Assembly: GCA_002213445.1 (NCBI GenBank)
Contig: NJIE01000026.1
Location: forward strand, 62,001-126,000
Reading direction: 5' to 3'
Source of the DNA: Xenophilus sp. AP218F
Lineage (GTDB): Bacteria; Pseudomonadota; Gammaproteobacteria; Burkholderiales; Chromobacteriaceae
DNA length: 64,000 nucleotides
Positions 24,752-35,080 of the stretch are shown here, in pieces. Every line of letters starts with the position of its first letter. The first letter of the stretch is position 1. Made by a program: the position numbers and the translations under genes. A model generated the notes under the pieces. The model was not told the DNA's origin and made no database searches. It saw nothing but the letters and a program-made list of their open reading frames with translations.

Positions 24752-25410
24752 CCCGGCGCCGCGTCCAGCCGCCAGGCGCGGCACGGCCGCCACCAGGCAA
24801 GCTCCCGCGCGATCAGCCGCCACTCCGCGCCCTCGCCCGGCAGGGCGCTGAAGGCCTGCAATCCTTCGCCTATCCCCGCGCCCCAGGCCTTGAGCACCGC
24901 TTCCTTGACGCTCCACTGCCGGTAAAAAGCCGCCAGATCGCCGCCCTGGCCGCACGCCGCGCGCTCATTCTCGCAGAACGCCAGCTCGCACAGGGCGGGC
25001 AAGTCGGCGGCCGGACGCATCTCCTCGACATCCACCCCGAGCGGCCCGCGGCGGCTGAACGCCAGCAAGGCGTAGCGGCCGGAGTGCGAAACGTTGAAAT
25101 GCCAGGGCGAGTCGGCGAGGAAGGGCTTGCCGCTTTCTCCGGTTTCAAACGCCAGCGCCCGCGGCGGGCAGGCTTCAAGCCCGGCCAGCAGCAACCGCAA
25201 GGCGGCGCGCGTCCGCGCGAACTGCCGTCGGCTGCGCGCCTGGCGGTAACGCTCGCCGCGCGCGATCTCGTCGCCGCTCAGATACGCCCAGCCCGCCTCC
25301 TCCGGCAGGGAGGGATGCTCGATATCCAGACGCCACCAGGCGACGTCCTCCGCGCCCGGCGGCGACTCGCCGCGCCGCAAGGCTTCGCGCCAATATTCCT
25401 TCTCGTTCAT
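24721..25410 (-). CDS. 4'-phosphopantetheinyl transferase (Sfp/Gsp type)
   Basis: A 229-residue enzyme that moves phosphopantetheine from CoA to carrier-protein domains. PWHFNVSHSGRYALLAF, LGVDVEEMRP (Mg-binding Asp) and FYRQWSVKEAVLKAWGAG (the WxxKEA signature) are all present. It is divergent from the heme operon with a strong Fur site between them, so iron control of siderophore NRPS priming is likely. The ATG at 25410 is chosen; a GTG 9 bases earlier is possible. No NRPS gene lies in the window. Confidence 0.9.
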   Translation of the reverse strand: MNEKEYWREALRRGESPPGAEDVAWWRLDIEHPSLPEEAGWAYLSGDEIARGERYRQARSRRQFARTRAALRLLLAGLEACPPRALAFETGESGKPFLADSPWHFNVSHSGRYALLAFSRRGPLGVDVEEMRPAADLPALCELAFCENERAACGQGGDLAAFYRQWSVKEAVLKAWGAGIGEGLQAFSALPGEGAEWRLIARELAWWRPCRAWRLDAAPGYAAALACCV

Positions 25411-25479
25411 TCCCGCCACCGCGTCTCTGTCGGAAAAACCGCAACAGGCGATTTATACCAGAGACCGCTTGCCGATAAA

Positions 25480-25498
25480 AATGATAATAGTTATCATT
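25480..25498. promoter_or_regulatory. Fur box between the PPTase gene and the heme-uptake operon
   Basis: AATGATAATAGTTATCATT is a near-perfect 19-base palindrome of the Fur consensus GATAATGATAATCATTATC type. It lies directly before the hemP-like gene and about 70 bases before the divergent PPTase start, so one site could repress both transcripts when iron is plentiful. Confidence 0.88.
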
Positions 25499-25503
25499 TG
25501 CAA

Positions 25504-25659
25504 ATGAACAATAAAACTGCCCACCCGATCCCCCCTGCGCCGCCCTTGCTCAATAGCCAGCAGCTGTTCCGTCAGGGACGGGAGGTGCGGATAGAGCATC
25601 AGGGCGAGATCTACCGTTTGCAGCTGACCCGCAACGGCAAGCTCATCCTGATCAAATAA
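25504..25659 (+). CDS. chuP: HemP/HmuP-type small heme-uptake regulator (ChuP)
   Basis: A 51-residue protein starting MNNKTAHPIPPAPPLLNSQQ. The C-terminal half (LFRQGREVRIEHQGEIYRLQ, then LTRNGKLILIK) is the HemP signature. In Chromobacterium violaceum the equivalent ChuP heads the Fur-controlled chuPRSTUV operon and is needed for full expression of the heme receptor; that knowledge is from the literature, not visible here. The gene begins 5 bases after the Fur palindrome, so its own ribosome binding site is unclear; an unusually short or leaderless-like 5' end should be considered. Confidence 0.88.
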   Translation: MNNKTAHPIPPAPPLLNSQQLFRQGREVRIEHQGEIYRLQLTRNGKLILIK

Positions 25660-25735
25660 CAATCGCAAACCACAACAACCGCAAGCCAGCATCGAAGCAG
25701 CCAGCCAGCGGAAACCAAGCAACAACGGAGTTTCC

Positions 25736-27943
25736 ATGGTTCTGTTCCGCGTCACCCCCCTGATGTTGAGCCTGGCTGCCGCCTGGCCCGCATTCGCAGA
25801 AGAAGCCGCCACGATGGAAACGGTGCAAGTCACCGCCCACCGCAGCAGCAAGCCGCTGGCCGAGACCGCGCCCAACGCCAGCGTGATCTCGCGCCACAAG
25901 CTGGACGACCAGCTCAGCCGCGACATCGCTGACGCCGTCAAGTACGAGCCCGGCGTCGAAGTCGCCAGCGATCCGGCGCGCCGCGGCAACGCCGGCTACA
26001 CCATCCGCGGCATCGACGGCAACCGCATCCTGATGCTGGTGGACGGCATCCGCCTGCCCGAATCCTACTCCGGCGGCGGCAACGGCAACGGCGCCATCTC
26101 CGGTCGCGACTACATCGAGCTGGAAACCCTGCGCGCCATCGACATCGTCAAGGGCCCCTCTTCCAGCCTGTACGGCTCGGACGCCATCGGCGGCGTAGTC
26201 GGCTACCGCACCAAGACCGTGGACGACTTCGTGCCGGAGGAGCAGGGCGCGGGCGGCAGCGTCAAGGGCTTCGCCGGCAACGCCGACAACAGCTGGGGCG
26301 GCACGGTCAGCGCCGCCGCCAAAGGCGAACGGGCCGACGCGATGGTGATCTACACCCACCGCAACGGCCATGAAACCGACAACCAGGGCAACAACGACAG
26401 CAGCGGCGCGACGCGCACCGCCCCCAACCCGCAAAGCTGGCATAGCGACAACGTGCTGGCCAAGTTCGGCTTTCACCCCGACGCCCGGCAACGGCTGGAG
26501 CTGACGCTGGAGAGCTACCGCCGCGACACCGACAGCAATCTGCTCAACTCGCTGTATCCCGGCTCCATCGACCGACGCAGCGGCCGCGCCAAGCCGGCCC
26601 TGCAAGCCAACCAGGCCCAGGACAGCACCCGGCGCGACCGCGTCACGCTGGGCTGGCAAGGCAAGCAGCTGGGCGCGTTCGACAGCCTCAGCCTGCGCGT
26701 TTACCAGCAAAACCTGCGCAACCAGGACAACAGCAGCGAGTTCTACGGCGACGGCAGCCGCATCCAGTCGGATTACAGCTTCAAGCAGGACAGCGCCGGC
26801 CTGCTGCTGGACGCCGAACAGCGTTTCCAGGCGCTGGGCGCGGAACACCAGCTGCTGTGGGGCAGCGACATCAGCCGCACCGAAACCAGCCGGCCGCGGG
26901 TGAAGACGCAGTACGGCGCCAACGGCGGCGCCAGCAATGTGGTGGGCGGCGAAACCTTCCCCAACAAGACCTTCCCCGACAGCACGTCCAAGCGCATCGG
27001 CCTGTTCGTGCAGGATGAAATGAAGTTCGCCAACGGCGTTACCGCATCGCCCTCGCTGCGCTGGGATCAATACCGGATGGACACCCAGCCGGATCAGGCT
27101 TACGCCAACGCCAACCCCGTCGGCCAGCCGCCCAGCTTCAAGGACAGCGCCTTCTCGCCCAAGCTGGGGCTGAGCCTGCCCTTCGCCGGCCATTACACCG
27201 GCTTTGTCCAGTTCAACTCGGGCTTTCGCGCGCCGCCGTTCGACGACGCCAACATGGCCTTCGCCAACCGCGGCCACGGCTATCAGATCATCGCCAACCC
27301 GGATCTGAAGTCGGAAACCAGCCGCGGCGTCGAGCTGGGCCTGAAGGGCCAGTGGGACGACTTCGACTTCGGCGTCACCGTCTACCAGAATCGCTACCGC
27401 GACTTCATCGAGCAAGTTTCGCTGGGCATGCGACAAGGCTTGCTCACCTATCAGTACCAGAACATCGGCCGCGTCGACATCAAGGGCGCGGAAGCGCGCG
27501 CGGCGTGGCGCTTCGCCCCGGGCTGGCGCGCCATGGCCGCCGTCGCCTACGCCGACGGCCGCAACCTGCAAGACGACAGCAAGGTGGCGTCGGTCGCGCC
27601 GCTCACCGGCGTGCTGGGGCTGCGTTACGACCAGGCCGCGTTCGGCGGCGAAGCCACCCTGCACGCGGCGCAAGGCAACCGCAACGTCAACCCCATCGCC
27701 TCGATGCGTCCGGGCGCGCCCGGCAGCCCGGCCTTCGCCGCGCCTGGCTACGCCACCCTCGACCTGACCGCCTACTGGAAACCGGTCAAGAACACCGTGG
27801 TCCGCGCCGGCGTATTCAATCTGTTCGACCGCAAGTACTGGAAAGCCGCCGACGTGCGCGGCATGACCGCCAGCGACCCGGCGCTGGACCGTTACACCCA
27901 GCCTGGCCGCAACGTCAGCGCCAGCGTCGAATACACCTTCTGA
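25736..27943 (+). CDS. chuR: TonB-dependent heme/hemoglobin outer-membrane receptor (ChuR)
   Basis: A 735-residue outer-membrane beta-barrel receptor. A signal peptide ends near AFA, followed by a TonB-box-like ETVQVTA and a plug domain with DGNRILMLVDGIRLPES and SSSLYGSDAIGGVV. The heme-receptor boxes NSGFRAPPFDDANM (FRAP) and IIANPDLKSETS (NPDL) flank a His-containing loop (GHGYQ), as in HemR/HutA/HmuR proteins that take heme or hemoglobin. The last residues VEYTF end in the aromatic needed for barrel assembly. It is second in the Fur-controlled heme operon. CGGAG precedes its ATG. Confidence 0.92.
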   Translation: MVLFRVTPLMLSLAAAWPAFAEEAATMETVQVTAHRSSKPLAETAPNASVISRHKLDDQLSRDIADAVKYEPGVEVASDPARRGNAGYTIRGIDGNRILMLVDGIRLPESYSGGGNGNGAISGRDYIELETLRAIDIVKGPSSSLYGSDAIGGVVGYRTKTVDDFVPEEQGAGGSVKGFAGNADNSWGGTVSAAAKGERADAMVIYTHRNGHETDNQGNNDSSGATRTAPNPQSWHSDNVLAKFGFHPDARQRLELTLESYRRDTDSNLLNSLYPGSIDRRSGRAKPALQANQAQDSTRRDRVTLGWQGKQLGAFDSLSLRVYQQNLRNQDNSSEFYGDGSRIQSDYSFKQDSAGLLLDAEQRFQALGAEHQLLWGSDISRTETSRPRVKTQYGANGGASNVVGGETFPNKTFPDSTSKRIGLFVQDEMKFANGVTASPSLRWDQYRMDTQPDQAYANANPVGQPPSFKDSAFSPKLGLSLPFAGHYTGFVQFNSGFRAPPFDDANMAFANRGHGYQIIANPDLKSETSRGVELGLKGQWDDFDFGVTVYQNRYRDFIEQVSLGMRQGLLTYQYQNIGRVDIKGAEARAAWRFAPGWRAMAAVAYADGRNLQDDSKVASVAPLTGVLGLRYDQAAFGGEATLHAAQGNRNVNPIASMRPGAPGSPAFAAPGYATLDLTAYWKPVKNTVVRAGVFNLFDRKYWKAADVRGMTASDPALDRYTQPGRNVSASVEYTF

Positions 27944-27997
27944 TTTTCATCACCGGACGGGCCCGCGCCCGTCCGTCCCTGCCTTTGGAGAACGCAC

Positions 27998-29041
27998 ATG
28001 CCACATACCAGCCAGCTGTGGGACAGCTACCAGACCCTGAAAGCCAGCCAACCCCAACTACGCATCCGCGACGCCGCCGACAAGCTGGGCGTCAGCGAAT
28101 GCCAACTGGTGGCCGCCGACCCGGCCGCCGTGCCGCTGCGCGCCGAGTGGGAGCCGCTGCTGTCCGCCGTCGCTCCGCTCGGCCGCGTGATGGCGCTGAC
28201 CCGCAACCACGCCTGCGTGCACGAAACCCGCGGCGACTACCGCAACGTCAGCTTTGAAGGCAAGGTCGGCCTGGCCATCAACCCGGTGATCGACCTGCGC
28301 ATCTTCCTGTTCAGCTGGCGCTACGGCTTCGCGGTGAGCGCCGACACCCCGCGCGGCACCCAGCGCAGCCTGCAGTTCTTCGACCGTTACGGCGAGGCGG
28401 TGCACAAGATCTACCTGACCGACGACAGCGACGTCGCCGCCTACCAGGCCCTGGTGGCGCGCTTCGCCGCCAGCGCTGGCGAGATCGAACTGGACGAGCC
28501 GGTCGCCGCCAACAGCGAGCAGCCGGACAGCGCCATCGACAAGGACGCCTTCCAGGCCGAATGGCGCAGCCTCAACGACGTGCACGCCTTCCACCCCTTC
28601 CTGCGCCGCTGGGGCGTGTCGCGCCGCCAGGGCTTCCGCCTGGCGCCGGAAGGGCAAGCCTGGCGCGTGCAGACCGACGCGGTGGAACAGCTGCTGCGCC
28701 GCGCGGCCAACACCGGCACGCCCATCATGGTATTCGCCGGCAACCGCGGCGTGATCCAGATCCACACCGGCGCCATCCAGCGGGTGCAGATCGTCGGCGA
28801 CTGGCTGAACGTGCTGGACCCGGATTTCAACCTGCACCTGCGCACTGACCTGATCGCCGAGGCCTGGGTGACGCGCAAGCCCGGCGATACCGGCGTGGTG
28901 ACCTCGCTGGAGCTGTTCGACGAGGCCGGCGAATCGCTGGTCACCTTCTTCGGCGAGCGCAAACCCGGCCAGGCCGAGCGCGTCGAATGGGTGAAGCTGC
29001 TGGGCGAGCTGCCGGTGCTGGAGCAGGAAAATGCCGCGTAA
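27998..29041 (+). CDS. chuS: Cytoplasmic heme-handling/degradation protein (ChuS, HemS/HmuS family)
   Basis: A 347-residue protein made of two related halves, as in HemS/ChuS. The first half has LTRNHACVHETRGDYRNVSF, GLAINPVIDLRIFLFSWRYG and FFDRYGEAVHKIYL; the second has VFAGNRGVIQIHTGAIQRV and LNVLDPDFNLHLRTDLI. These match the family that binds imported heme and, in some members, opens it to release iron. It lies between the receptor and the periplasmic binding protein; the stop overlaps the next gene by 11 bases. TTTGGAG precedes the start. Confidence 0.92.
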   Translation: MPHTSQLWDSYQTLKASQPQLRIRDAADKLGVSECQLVAADPAAVPLRAEWEPLLSAVAPLGRVMALTRNHACVHETRGDYRNVSFEGKVGLAINPVIDLRIFLFSWRYGFAVSADTPRGTQRSLQFFDRYGEAVHKIYLTDDSDVAAYQALVARFAASAGEIELDEPVAANSEQPDSAIDKDAFQAEWRSLNDVHAFHPFLRRWGVSRRQGFRLAPEGQAWRVQTDAVEQLLRRAANTGTPIMVFAGNRGVIQIHTGAIQRVQIVGDWLNVLDPDFNLHLRTDLIAEAWVTRKPGDTGVVTSLELFDEAGESLVTFFGERKPGQAERVEWVKLLGELPVLEQENAA

Positions 29042-29816
29042 AACCCTCGCGCTGCTGGCGCTGCTGCTCGCCCTCCCCGCCGCCGCCGCCGAGCGGCTGG
29101 TGGTGGTGACGCCGGACATTTCCGAAATCGTGGTCGCGCTCGGCGCCGGCGCCGAGGTGGTGGGCCGCGACCGCTCCAGCAAGGAGCCGGCGCTGGCCCA
29201 CGCCAAGGAAGTGGGCTTCTCCCGCTCGCTGAACGCCGAAACCATCGCCCGGCTGAAACCGACGCTGGTGCTGGGCAGCGCCGCCGCCCAGCCGCCGACG
29301 CTATGGCCCCAGCTCAAGCAGCTGCAAGTGCGGGCGGAAGAAGTCTCCAGCCGCGAAGACGGCCGCGACTTCGCCGCCGCCATCCGCAAGGTCGGCCAGC
29401 TGCTGGGCCGCCAGCCGCAGGCCGACCGGCTGGCCAGCCAGTGGCAGGCCGGCATGCAGGCGCGTCCGGCCCGCCAGGTCCGCTACCTGGTCAGCTACGA
29501 CGGGATGCTGGTCGCCGGGCGCGACACCGCCGCCGACACGCTGATCCGCGCCGCCGGCGGCGTCAACGCCGCGGCCGGCCTCTCCGGCATGAAAACGCTC
29601 AGCCGCGACGCCTGGCAGGCGCTGAAACCGGACGTGATCATCCTCGGCAGCCACACCGGCGCGGTTTACGGCGGCGTCAAGGCCTTCGCCGCCCGCCCGG
29701 AAATCGCCGCCACGCCGGCCGGCAAGCAAGGCCGGATCTACACCCTGCCGCCCAAGGAAGGCATGCTGATCGGCCTGGGCAGCCCGGCCGTCGTCGACCA
29801 GATGGTGAAGATGTGA
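29031..29816 (+). CDS. chuT: Periplasmic heme-binding protein (ChuT/HmuT)
   Basis: A 261-residue periplasmic protein with a short signal peptide (LALLALLLALPAAAA). RLVVVTPDISEIVVALGAG and VVGRDRSSKEPALAHAKEVG are typical of HmuT/PhuT, where a Tyr and other side chains clamp heme; VSYDGMLVAGRDTAADTLI is also well conserved. It passes heme to ChuU/ChuV and is translationally coupled to both neighbours. Confidence 0.9.
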   Translation: MPRKTLALLALLLALPAAAAERLVVVTPDISEIVVALGAGAEVVGRDRSSKEPALAHAKEVGFSRSLNAETIARLKPTLVLGSAAAQPPTLWPQLKQLQVRAEEVSSREDGRDFAAAIRKVGQLLGRQPQADRLASQWQAGMQARPARQVRYLVSYDGMLVAGRDTAADTLIRAAGGVNAAAGLSGMKTLSRDAWQALKPDVIILGSHTGAVYGGVKAFAARPEIAATPAGKQGRIYTLPPKEGMLIGLGSPAVVDQMVKM

Positions 29817-30779
29817 GCCGGATCGCCCCCCCCTCCCGCCAACGCTGGCTGACGGCGGCGCTGCTGGCTGCCAGCGCGCTGCTGCCGCTGATCGCGCTGG
29901 CAGCCAACGGCGACCACTGGGCCTGGCCGGACCTGGCCGACCCTCTGCTCGCCGGCCTGCGCCTGCCGCGCATCGCCGCCGCGCTGGCGGTGGGCGCGGC
30001 GCTCGCCGCCAGCGGCGCGGCCTTGCAGGCGCTGTTCCGCAACCCGCTGGCCGACCCCGGCCTGATCGGCACCTCCGGCGGGGCGGCCCTGGCCGTGGTG
30101 GCCGTGCTGGCGCTGGGCCTGTCCGGCCTCACCCTGCCGCTGGCCGCCTTCGCCGGCGGCCTGGCCGCCACCTGGCTGATCCTGGCGCTGGCGCGGCTGG
30201 TGCGCGGCGGCCTGGCCGGCCTGCTGCTGATGGGGCTGGTGGTCGGCGCGTTTTGCGGCGCGATCAGCAGCCTGCTGCTGTTCCTGTCCGACGACCTGAC
30301 GCTGCGCTCCGCCAGCAGCTGGCTGGCCGGCAACCTCGCCGCCGCGCTGCCGGAGAGGCTGCTGCCCTGCCTGATCGCCATCGCCGCCGGCCTGGCCTTG
30401 CTGCTGGCGCTGGGCCGGCAACTGGATTGCCTGCTGCTGGGCGAGGAAGCGGCCCGGGCGCTGGGCGTCGACGTGCGCCGCGCGCGGCGTCTCACCGCGG
30501 TCGGCGCGGCGCTGGCCACCGGCGGCGCGGTGGCGCTGTCCGGCATCATCGGCTTCGTCGGCATGATGATCCCCAACGCCCTGGCGCTGCTGATAGGCGG
30601 CGAGCGCCGCCGCCTGATCGGTCTGTCGGCCTGGGTGGGCGCGCTGTTCCTCTTGGCGGTGGACACGCTGGCGCGCAACATCGCCTGGCCGATAGACCTG
30701 CCGGTGGGGCTGATGGCCGCCTTCGCCGGACCGCCGTTCTTCGTCTGGATCTTCCGTCGTCAACAGAGGAGCTTGAGCC

Positions 30780-30787
<8 letters not shown>
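29813..30787 (+). CDS. chuU: Heme ABC transporter permease (ChuU/HmuU)
   Basis: A 324-residue FecCD-family permease with about ten membrane segments. The motif ALQALFRNPLADPGLIGTSG and the late loop GIIGFVGMMIPNALALLIGG are present. The start is a GTG whose GTGA overlaps the stop of chuT. It acts as the membrane channel for heme with ChuV as ATPase. Confidence 0.9.
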
Positions 30788-31589
<802 letters not shown>

Positions 31590-31673
31590 GCCGGGGCCGG
31601 GCCGGCTCGCTGCCGCGCTGGCATATCCGGCGAATTGCGACTAGACAGGATGCAGACGTCAAGGAGGCATCCC

Positions 31674-34600
31674 GTGCGCAAGTCCCCATCCGATTATTGG
31701 CTGCTGATCGTTCCGCTGGCGCTGGCCCTCGCGCTGGCGGCCGTCAGCGCCGTGAGCCTGCCCAACCTGCCGGCCAGCACCTTCCAATTGTTGCTGTTGC
31801 TGGCCGGACTGGCGCTGGCGCTGATGTGGCAACAACGCAGTCTGCGGCTGAGCAACCAGCGCTTGCGCGAGCACGAGGCTTACCTCGCCAGCATCATCGA
31901 CAACGCCGCCGAGGCCTTCATCACCATCGACGCCGCCGGCCGCATCGACTTGTTCAACCGCGCGGCCGAGCGGATGTTCGGCTACCACGCCGCGGAAATC
32001 CATGGCCAGCCGCTGGTCCGGCTGATGCCTGAACCGTATCGCAGCCAGCACGACGACCATATCCGGCGCTATTTGGAGCGCAAGAACGACCGGGCCGACG
32101 GCTTCGAGGTCAACGGCCACGGGCAACGCAAGAACGGCGAAGTCTTTCCCCTGCACCTGTCCACCAGCGAATTCTGCAGCCATCCGCAACGCCAGTTCGT
32201 CGGCATCATCAGCGACAAGAGCGAGGCGCTGCGGCTGGAGCTGGCGGTGCGCGGCAGCGAGCAACGCCACCGCGCCGTGGTCAACGCGCTGACCGAAGGC
32301 GTGCTGGTCCACGACGCCCAAGGGCGGATACTGGCGTCCAACCCGGCGGCGGCATCGATACTCGGCCTGAGCGCGGAAGCGCTGGCCGGCCGCGGCATCG
32401 CCGGCCTGTGGCGCGAGTGCGTCGACGAAACCGGCGCGCCCTGCGACGCGCCGCGGCTGGCCGAGGGCGAAATCGAGCGCAGCCAGTTCCTGGGCGTCGC
32501 CCACGCCGATGGCCGCCGGCTCTGGCTGCACCTGCGCCTGCACGCCCCGCTGCAGGATCAGGCGGAAGACGGCGGCGCCATCGTCATCTTCAAAGACATC
32601 ACCGGCGAACGCCAGGCCAACGAGCAGATCCACCTGCTGCTGCGCGGCATCGAGTCGATGTCCACCGGTTTTCTGATCGCCGACGCGCGCGACCCGGCGC
32701 GGCCCACCGTTTTCGTCAACGACGGCTACGCCCGGATGACGGGCTGCGACAAACAGGAGATGCTGGGCCGGGACTTTCACGCCTGGCTGGGCGACGACCA
32801 GGACCCGAGCAACCGCCAGCAACTGGAAGGCGCCATCGCCTACGCCCACCCCACCTCGGTGCTGCTGCGCAACCACCGGCGCGGCGGCGACCCGTTCTGG
32901 AACCACATGTCGGTCACGCCGATCTACGACGCCCACGGCCAGCTCACGCATTTCGTCGGCGAACAGCACGACATCAGCGCCCAGGTGGAGGCTGCCGAGG
33001 CCATCCGGCTGAACGAGCAGCGCTGGCGCGAAGCGCTGGAATCCACCGGCATGGGCGTGTTCGAATACGACGTCAAGCACGGAGAAATCTATTTCTCGCC
33101 CGGCTGGCTGCTGCAACTGGGCTACGAACCGGACGCCATCAACGGCCCAAGCGGCGTCTGGAACGCCATGATCCATCCCGACGACGTTTCCTTGCGCAAC
33201 GAAGGGCTGCGCACCTTGCTGGCCGGCAAATCCCGCTCCGTCGAAAGCCGCTTCCGCGTGCGCTGCGCGAACGGCGATTACTGCTGGGTGCTGTCCAAGG
33301 GCGCGGTGATCGATACCGACGCCGAGGGGCAGCCGCAGATGGTCAGGGGCACCATGGTGGACATCACCGCGCAGAAAGAAGCCGAAGCTTTCCTGGTGGA
33401 TCAGCAAACCAAGCTGACCTTGCTGGTGGCGGAGAGGACGATAGAACTGGAACAGGCGCTGGCCGAGGCCCGCTCCGCCGGGCAGATGAAGGACGAATTC
33501 ATCGCCAACATGAGCCACGAAATCCGCACCCCGATGAACGCGATCATCGGCTTCGCCGAGCTGGCGCTGCACACCGGCCTCACCCGTCAGCAGGATGGCT
33601 ATTTGCGCAACGTCCGCGACGCCGCCAAATCGCTGCTGGGCATCATCAACGACCTGCTCGACTTCTCCAAGTACCGCTCGGGACGCTTCACGCTGGACGC
33701 CCACAGCTTCCGCCTCGACGCCCTGTGCCGCCAGACGCTGGCGCTGGTGGAGCCGCTGGCCGACCAGAAACAGCTGGAACTGAGCGCTGATTGGCCCGAC
33801 GCCTTCAGGCGCAGCTGCCAGGGCGACGCGCTGCGCCTGCGCCAGATCCTGACCAATCTGCTCTCCAACGCCATCAAGTTCACCGAGCGCGGCCAGGTAG
33901 CGCTGACCGGACGGGTGCTGGCCGAAGACGCCGCCGGCATGGAGTGCGAATTCGCGGTCAGCGACAGCGGCATCGGCATGGATCAGGCCACCCAGGCCAA
34001 CCTGTTCACCCAATTCATGCAAGCCGACGCCAGCACCACCCGCCGCTTCGGCGGCACCGGCCTCGGCCTCGCCATCTGCAAGCAGCTGGTGGACGCCATG
34101 GGCGGCGACATCATCGTGGAGAGCGCGCCGGGCGAAGGCGCCACTTTCCGCGTTCGCTTGCGGCTGCCCTTCGCCAGCGACGCCAGCCCGGCCCGGATCG
34201 AAACTCCCGACGAAAACCAACCCGCCGCGTTGAGCGGCAAGCGCATCCTGCTGGTGGAAGACAACGCCTTCAACCGCGAATTCGCCAGCGAATTGCTGCG
34301 CGACAGCGGCGCGCGGCTGGACGAGGCGCTGAACGGCCAAGAAGCGGTGGACGCGGTCGCCCGCCAGACATATGACCTGGTATTGATGGACATGCAGATG
34401 CCGGTGATGGGCGGCCTGGAAGCGACCCGCCTGATCCGCGCCCTGCCCGGCCGCGAGGGGCTGCCCATCATCGCCATGACCGCCAGCGCCCGCCCCGAGG
34501 ATCAGAAACAGGCGCAAGCGGCCGGCGTGAACGATTACCTGAGCAAGCCCATCGACATCGGCACCTTCTGGCAAACGCTGGCGCGCTGGAGCCCGGCCCC

Positions 34601-35066
34601 GGCGCCGGATCCGGCCCCCGCCGCGCAGACGACGCCGCCCGCGCCCGAAGACGACGGATTTCTCGCGCGCCTGCCGCAGTTCGACACCGAAGGCGCGCTG
34701 GCGCGCGCGCGCGGCAATCCGGCGCGCTACCGGCGCATGCTGGACAGCTTCGCCCGGCACTGGCGCGGCGAGGCCGCCCGCCTGCGCCAGCACGCCGACG
34801 CGCAAGCCTGGCCGGAGCTGCGGCGCGACGCGCACACCCTGAAGGGCAGCGCCGCCACCATCGGCGCCGAACCCTTGGCAGCGGCGGCCAGCGCGCTGGA
34901 GCAAGCTTGCCGCGAGGCGGCAAGCCCGGCTTTGCAGCCCTTGCTCGCCGCGCTGCAAAGCCGGCTCGACGACACGCTTGGCCAGATCGAACGCGCGCTG
35001 GCCGAGGGCAACGAAAATGCCTATGACATCGCACATCCGGTAGGCAATACTGAAAGTCATCCATAA
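31674..35066 (+). CDS. Hybrid sensor histidine kinase (PAS x4, HisKA, HATPase, REC, HPt)
   Basis: An inner-membrane kinase of 1130 residues. Two hydrophobic segments near the N-terminus (about 8-50) are followed by four PAS-like units (about 65-190, 195-310, 315-440, 445-570). The dimerisation motif [13 protein letters not shown] has phospho-His at about 615. The ATPase domain has [10 protein letters not shown] and GTGLGLAIC. The receiver [13 protein letters not shown] has phospho-Asp at about 906, and the C-terminal HPt [13 protein letters not shown] has its His at about 1054. The third PAS resembles LOV domains but has GRDFHAWLG where photoreactive ones have a Cys. The GTG at 31674 is chosen because AGGAGG lies 6 bases upstream; an ATG at 31650 is possible. 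Phosphate probably passes to the response regulator that follows. Confidence 0.9.
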   Translation: MRKSPSDYWLLIVPLALALALAAVSAVSLPNLPASTFQLLLLLAGLALALMWQQRSLRLSNQRLREHEAYLASIIDNAAEAFITIDAAGRIDLFNRAAERMFGYHAAEIHGQPLVRLMPEPYRSQHDDHIRRYLERKNDRADGFEVNGHGQRKNGEVFPLHLSTSEFCSHPQRQFVGIISDKSEALRLELAVRGSEQRHRAVVNALTEGVLVHDAQGRILASNPAAASILGLSAEALAGRGIAGLWRECVDETGAPCDAPRLAEGEIERSQFLGVAHADGRRLWLHLRLHAPLQDQAEDGGAIVIFKDITGERQANEQIHLLLRGIESMSTGFLIADARDPARPTVFVNDGYARMTGCDKQEMLGRDFHAWLGDDQDPSNRQQLEGAIAYAHPTSVLLRNHRRGGDPFWNHMSVTPIYDAHGQLTHFVGEQHDISAQVEAAEAIRLNEQRWREALESTGMGVFEYDVKHGEIYFSPGWLLQLGYEPDAINGPSGVWNAMIHPDDVSLRNEGLRTLLAGKSRSVESRFRVRCANGDYCWVLSKGAVIDTDAEGQPQMVRGTMVDITAQKEAEAFLVDQQTKLTLLVAERTIELEQALAEARSAGQMKDEFIANMSHEIRTPMNAIIGFAELALHTGLTRQQDGYLRNVRDAAKSLLGIINDLLDFSKYRSGRFTLDAHSFRLDALCRQTLALVEPLADQKQLELSADWPDAFRRSCQGDALRLRQILTNLLSNAIKFTERGQVALTGRVLAEDAAGMECEFAVSDSGIGMDQATQANLFTQFMQADASTTRRFGGTGLGLAICKQLVDAMGGDIIVESAPGEGATFRVRLRLPFASDASPARIETPDENQPAALSGKRILLVEDNAFNREFASELLRDSGARLDEALNGQEAVDAVARQTYDLVLMDMQMPVMGGLEATRLIRALPGREGLPIIAMTASARPEDQKQAQAAGVNDYLSKPIDIGTFWQTLARWSPAPAPDPAPAAQTTPPAPEDDGFLARLPQFDTEGALARARGNPARYRRMLDSFARHWRGEAARLRQHADAQAWPELRRDAHTLKGSAATIGAEPLAAAASALEQACREAASPALQPLLAALQSRLDDTLGQIERALAEGNENAYDIAHPVGNTESHP

Positions 35067-35080
35067 CGGGGGGAAGCGCC

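Noticed and set aside
31659-35060. Minus-strand 1133-codon frame opposite the hybrid kinase
   Set aside because: The plus strand encodes a complete kinase with all catalytic motifs; the antisense frame is a GC-skew artefact.
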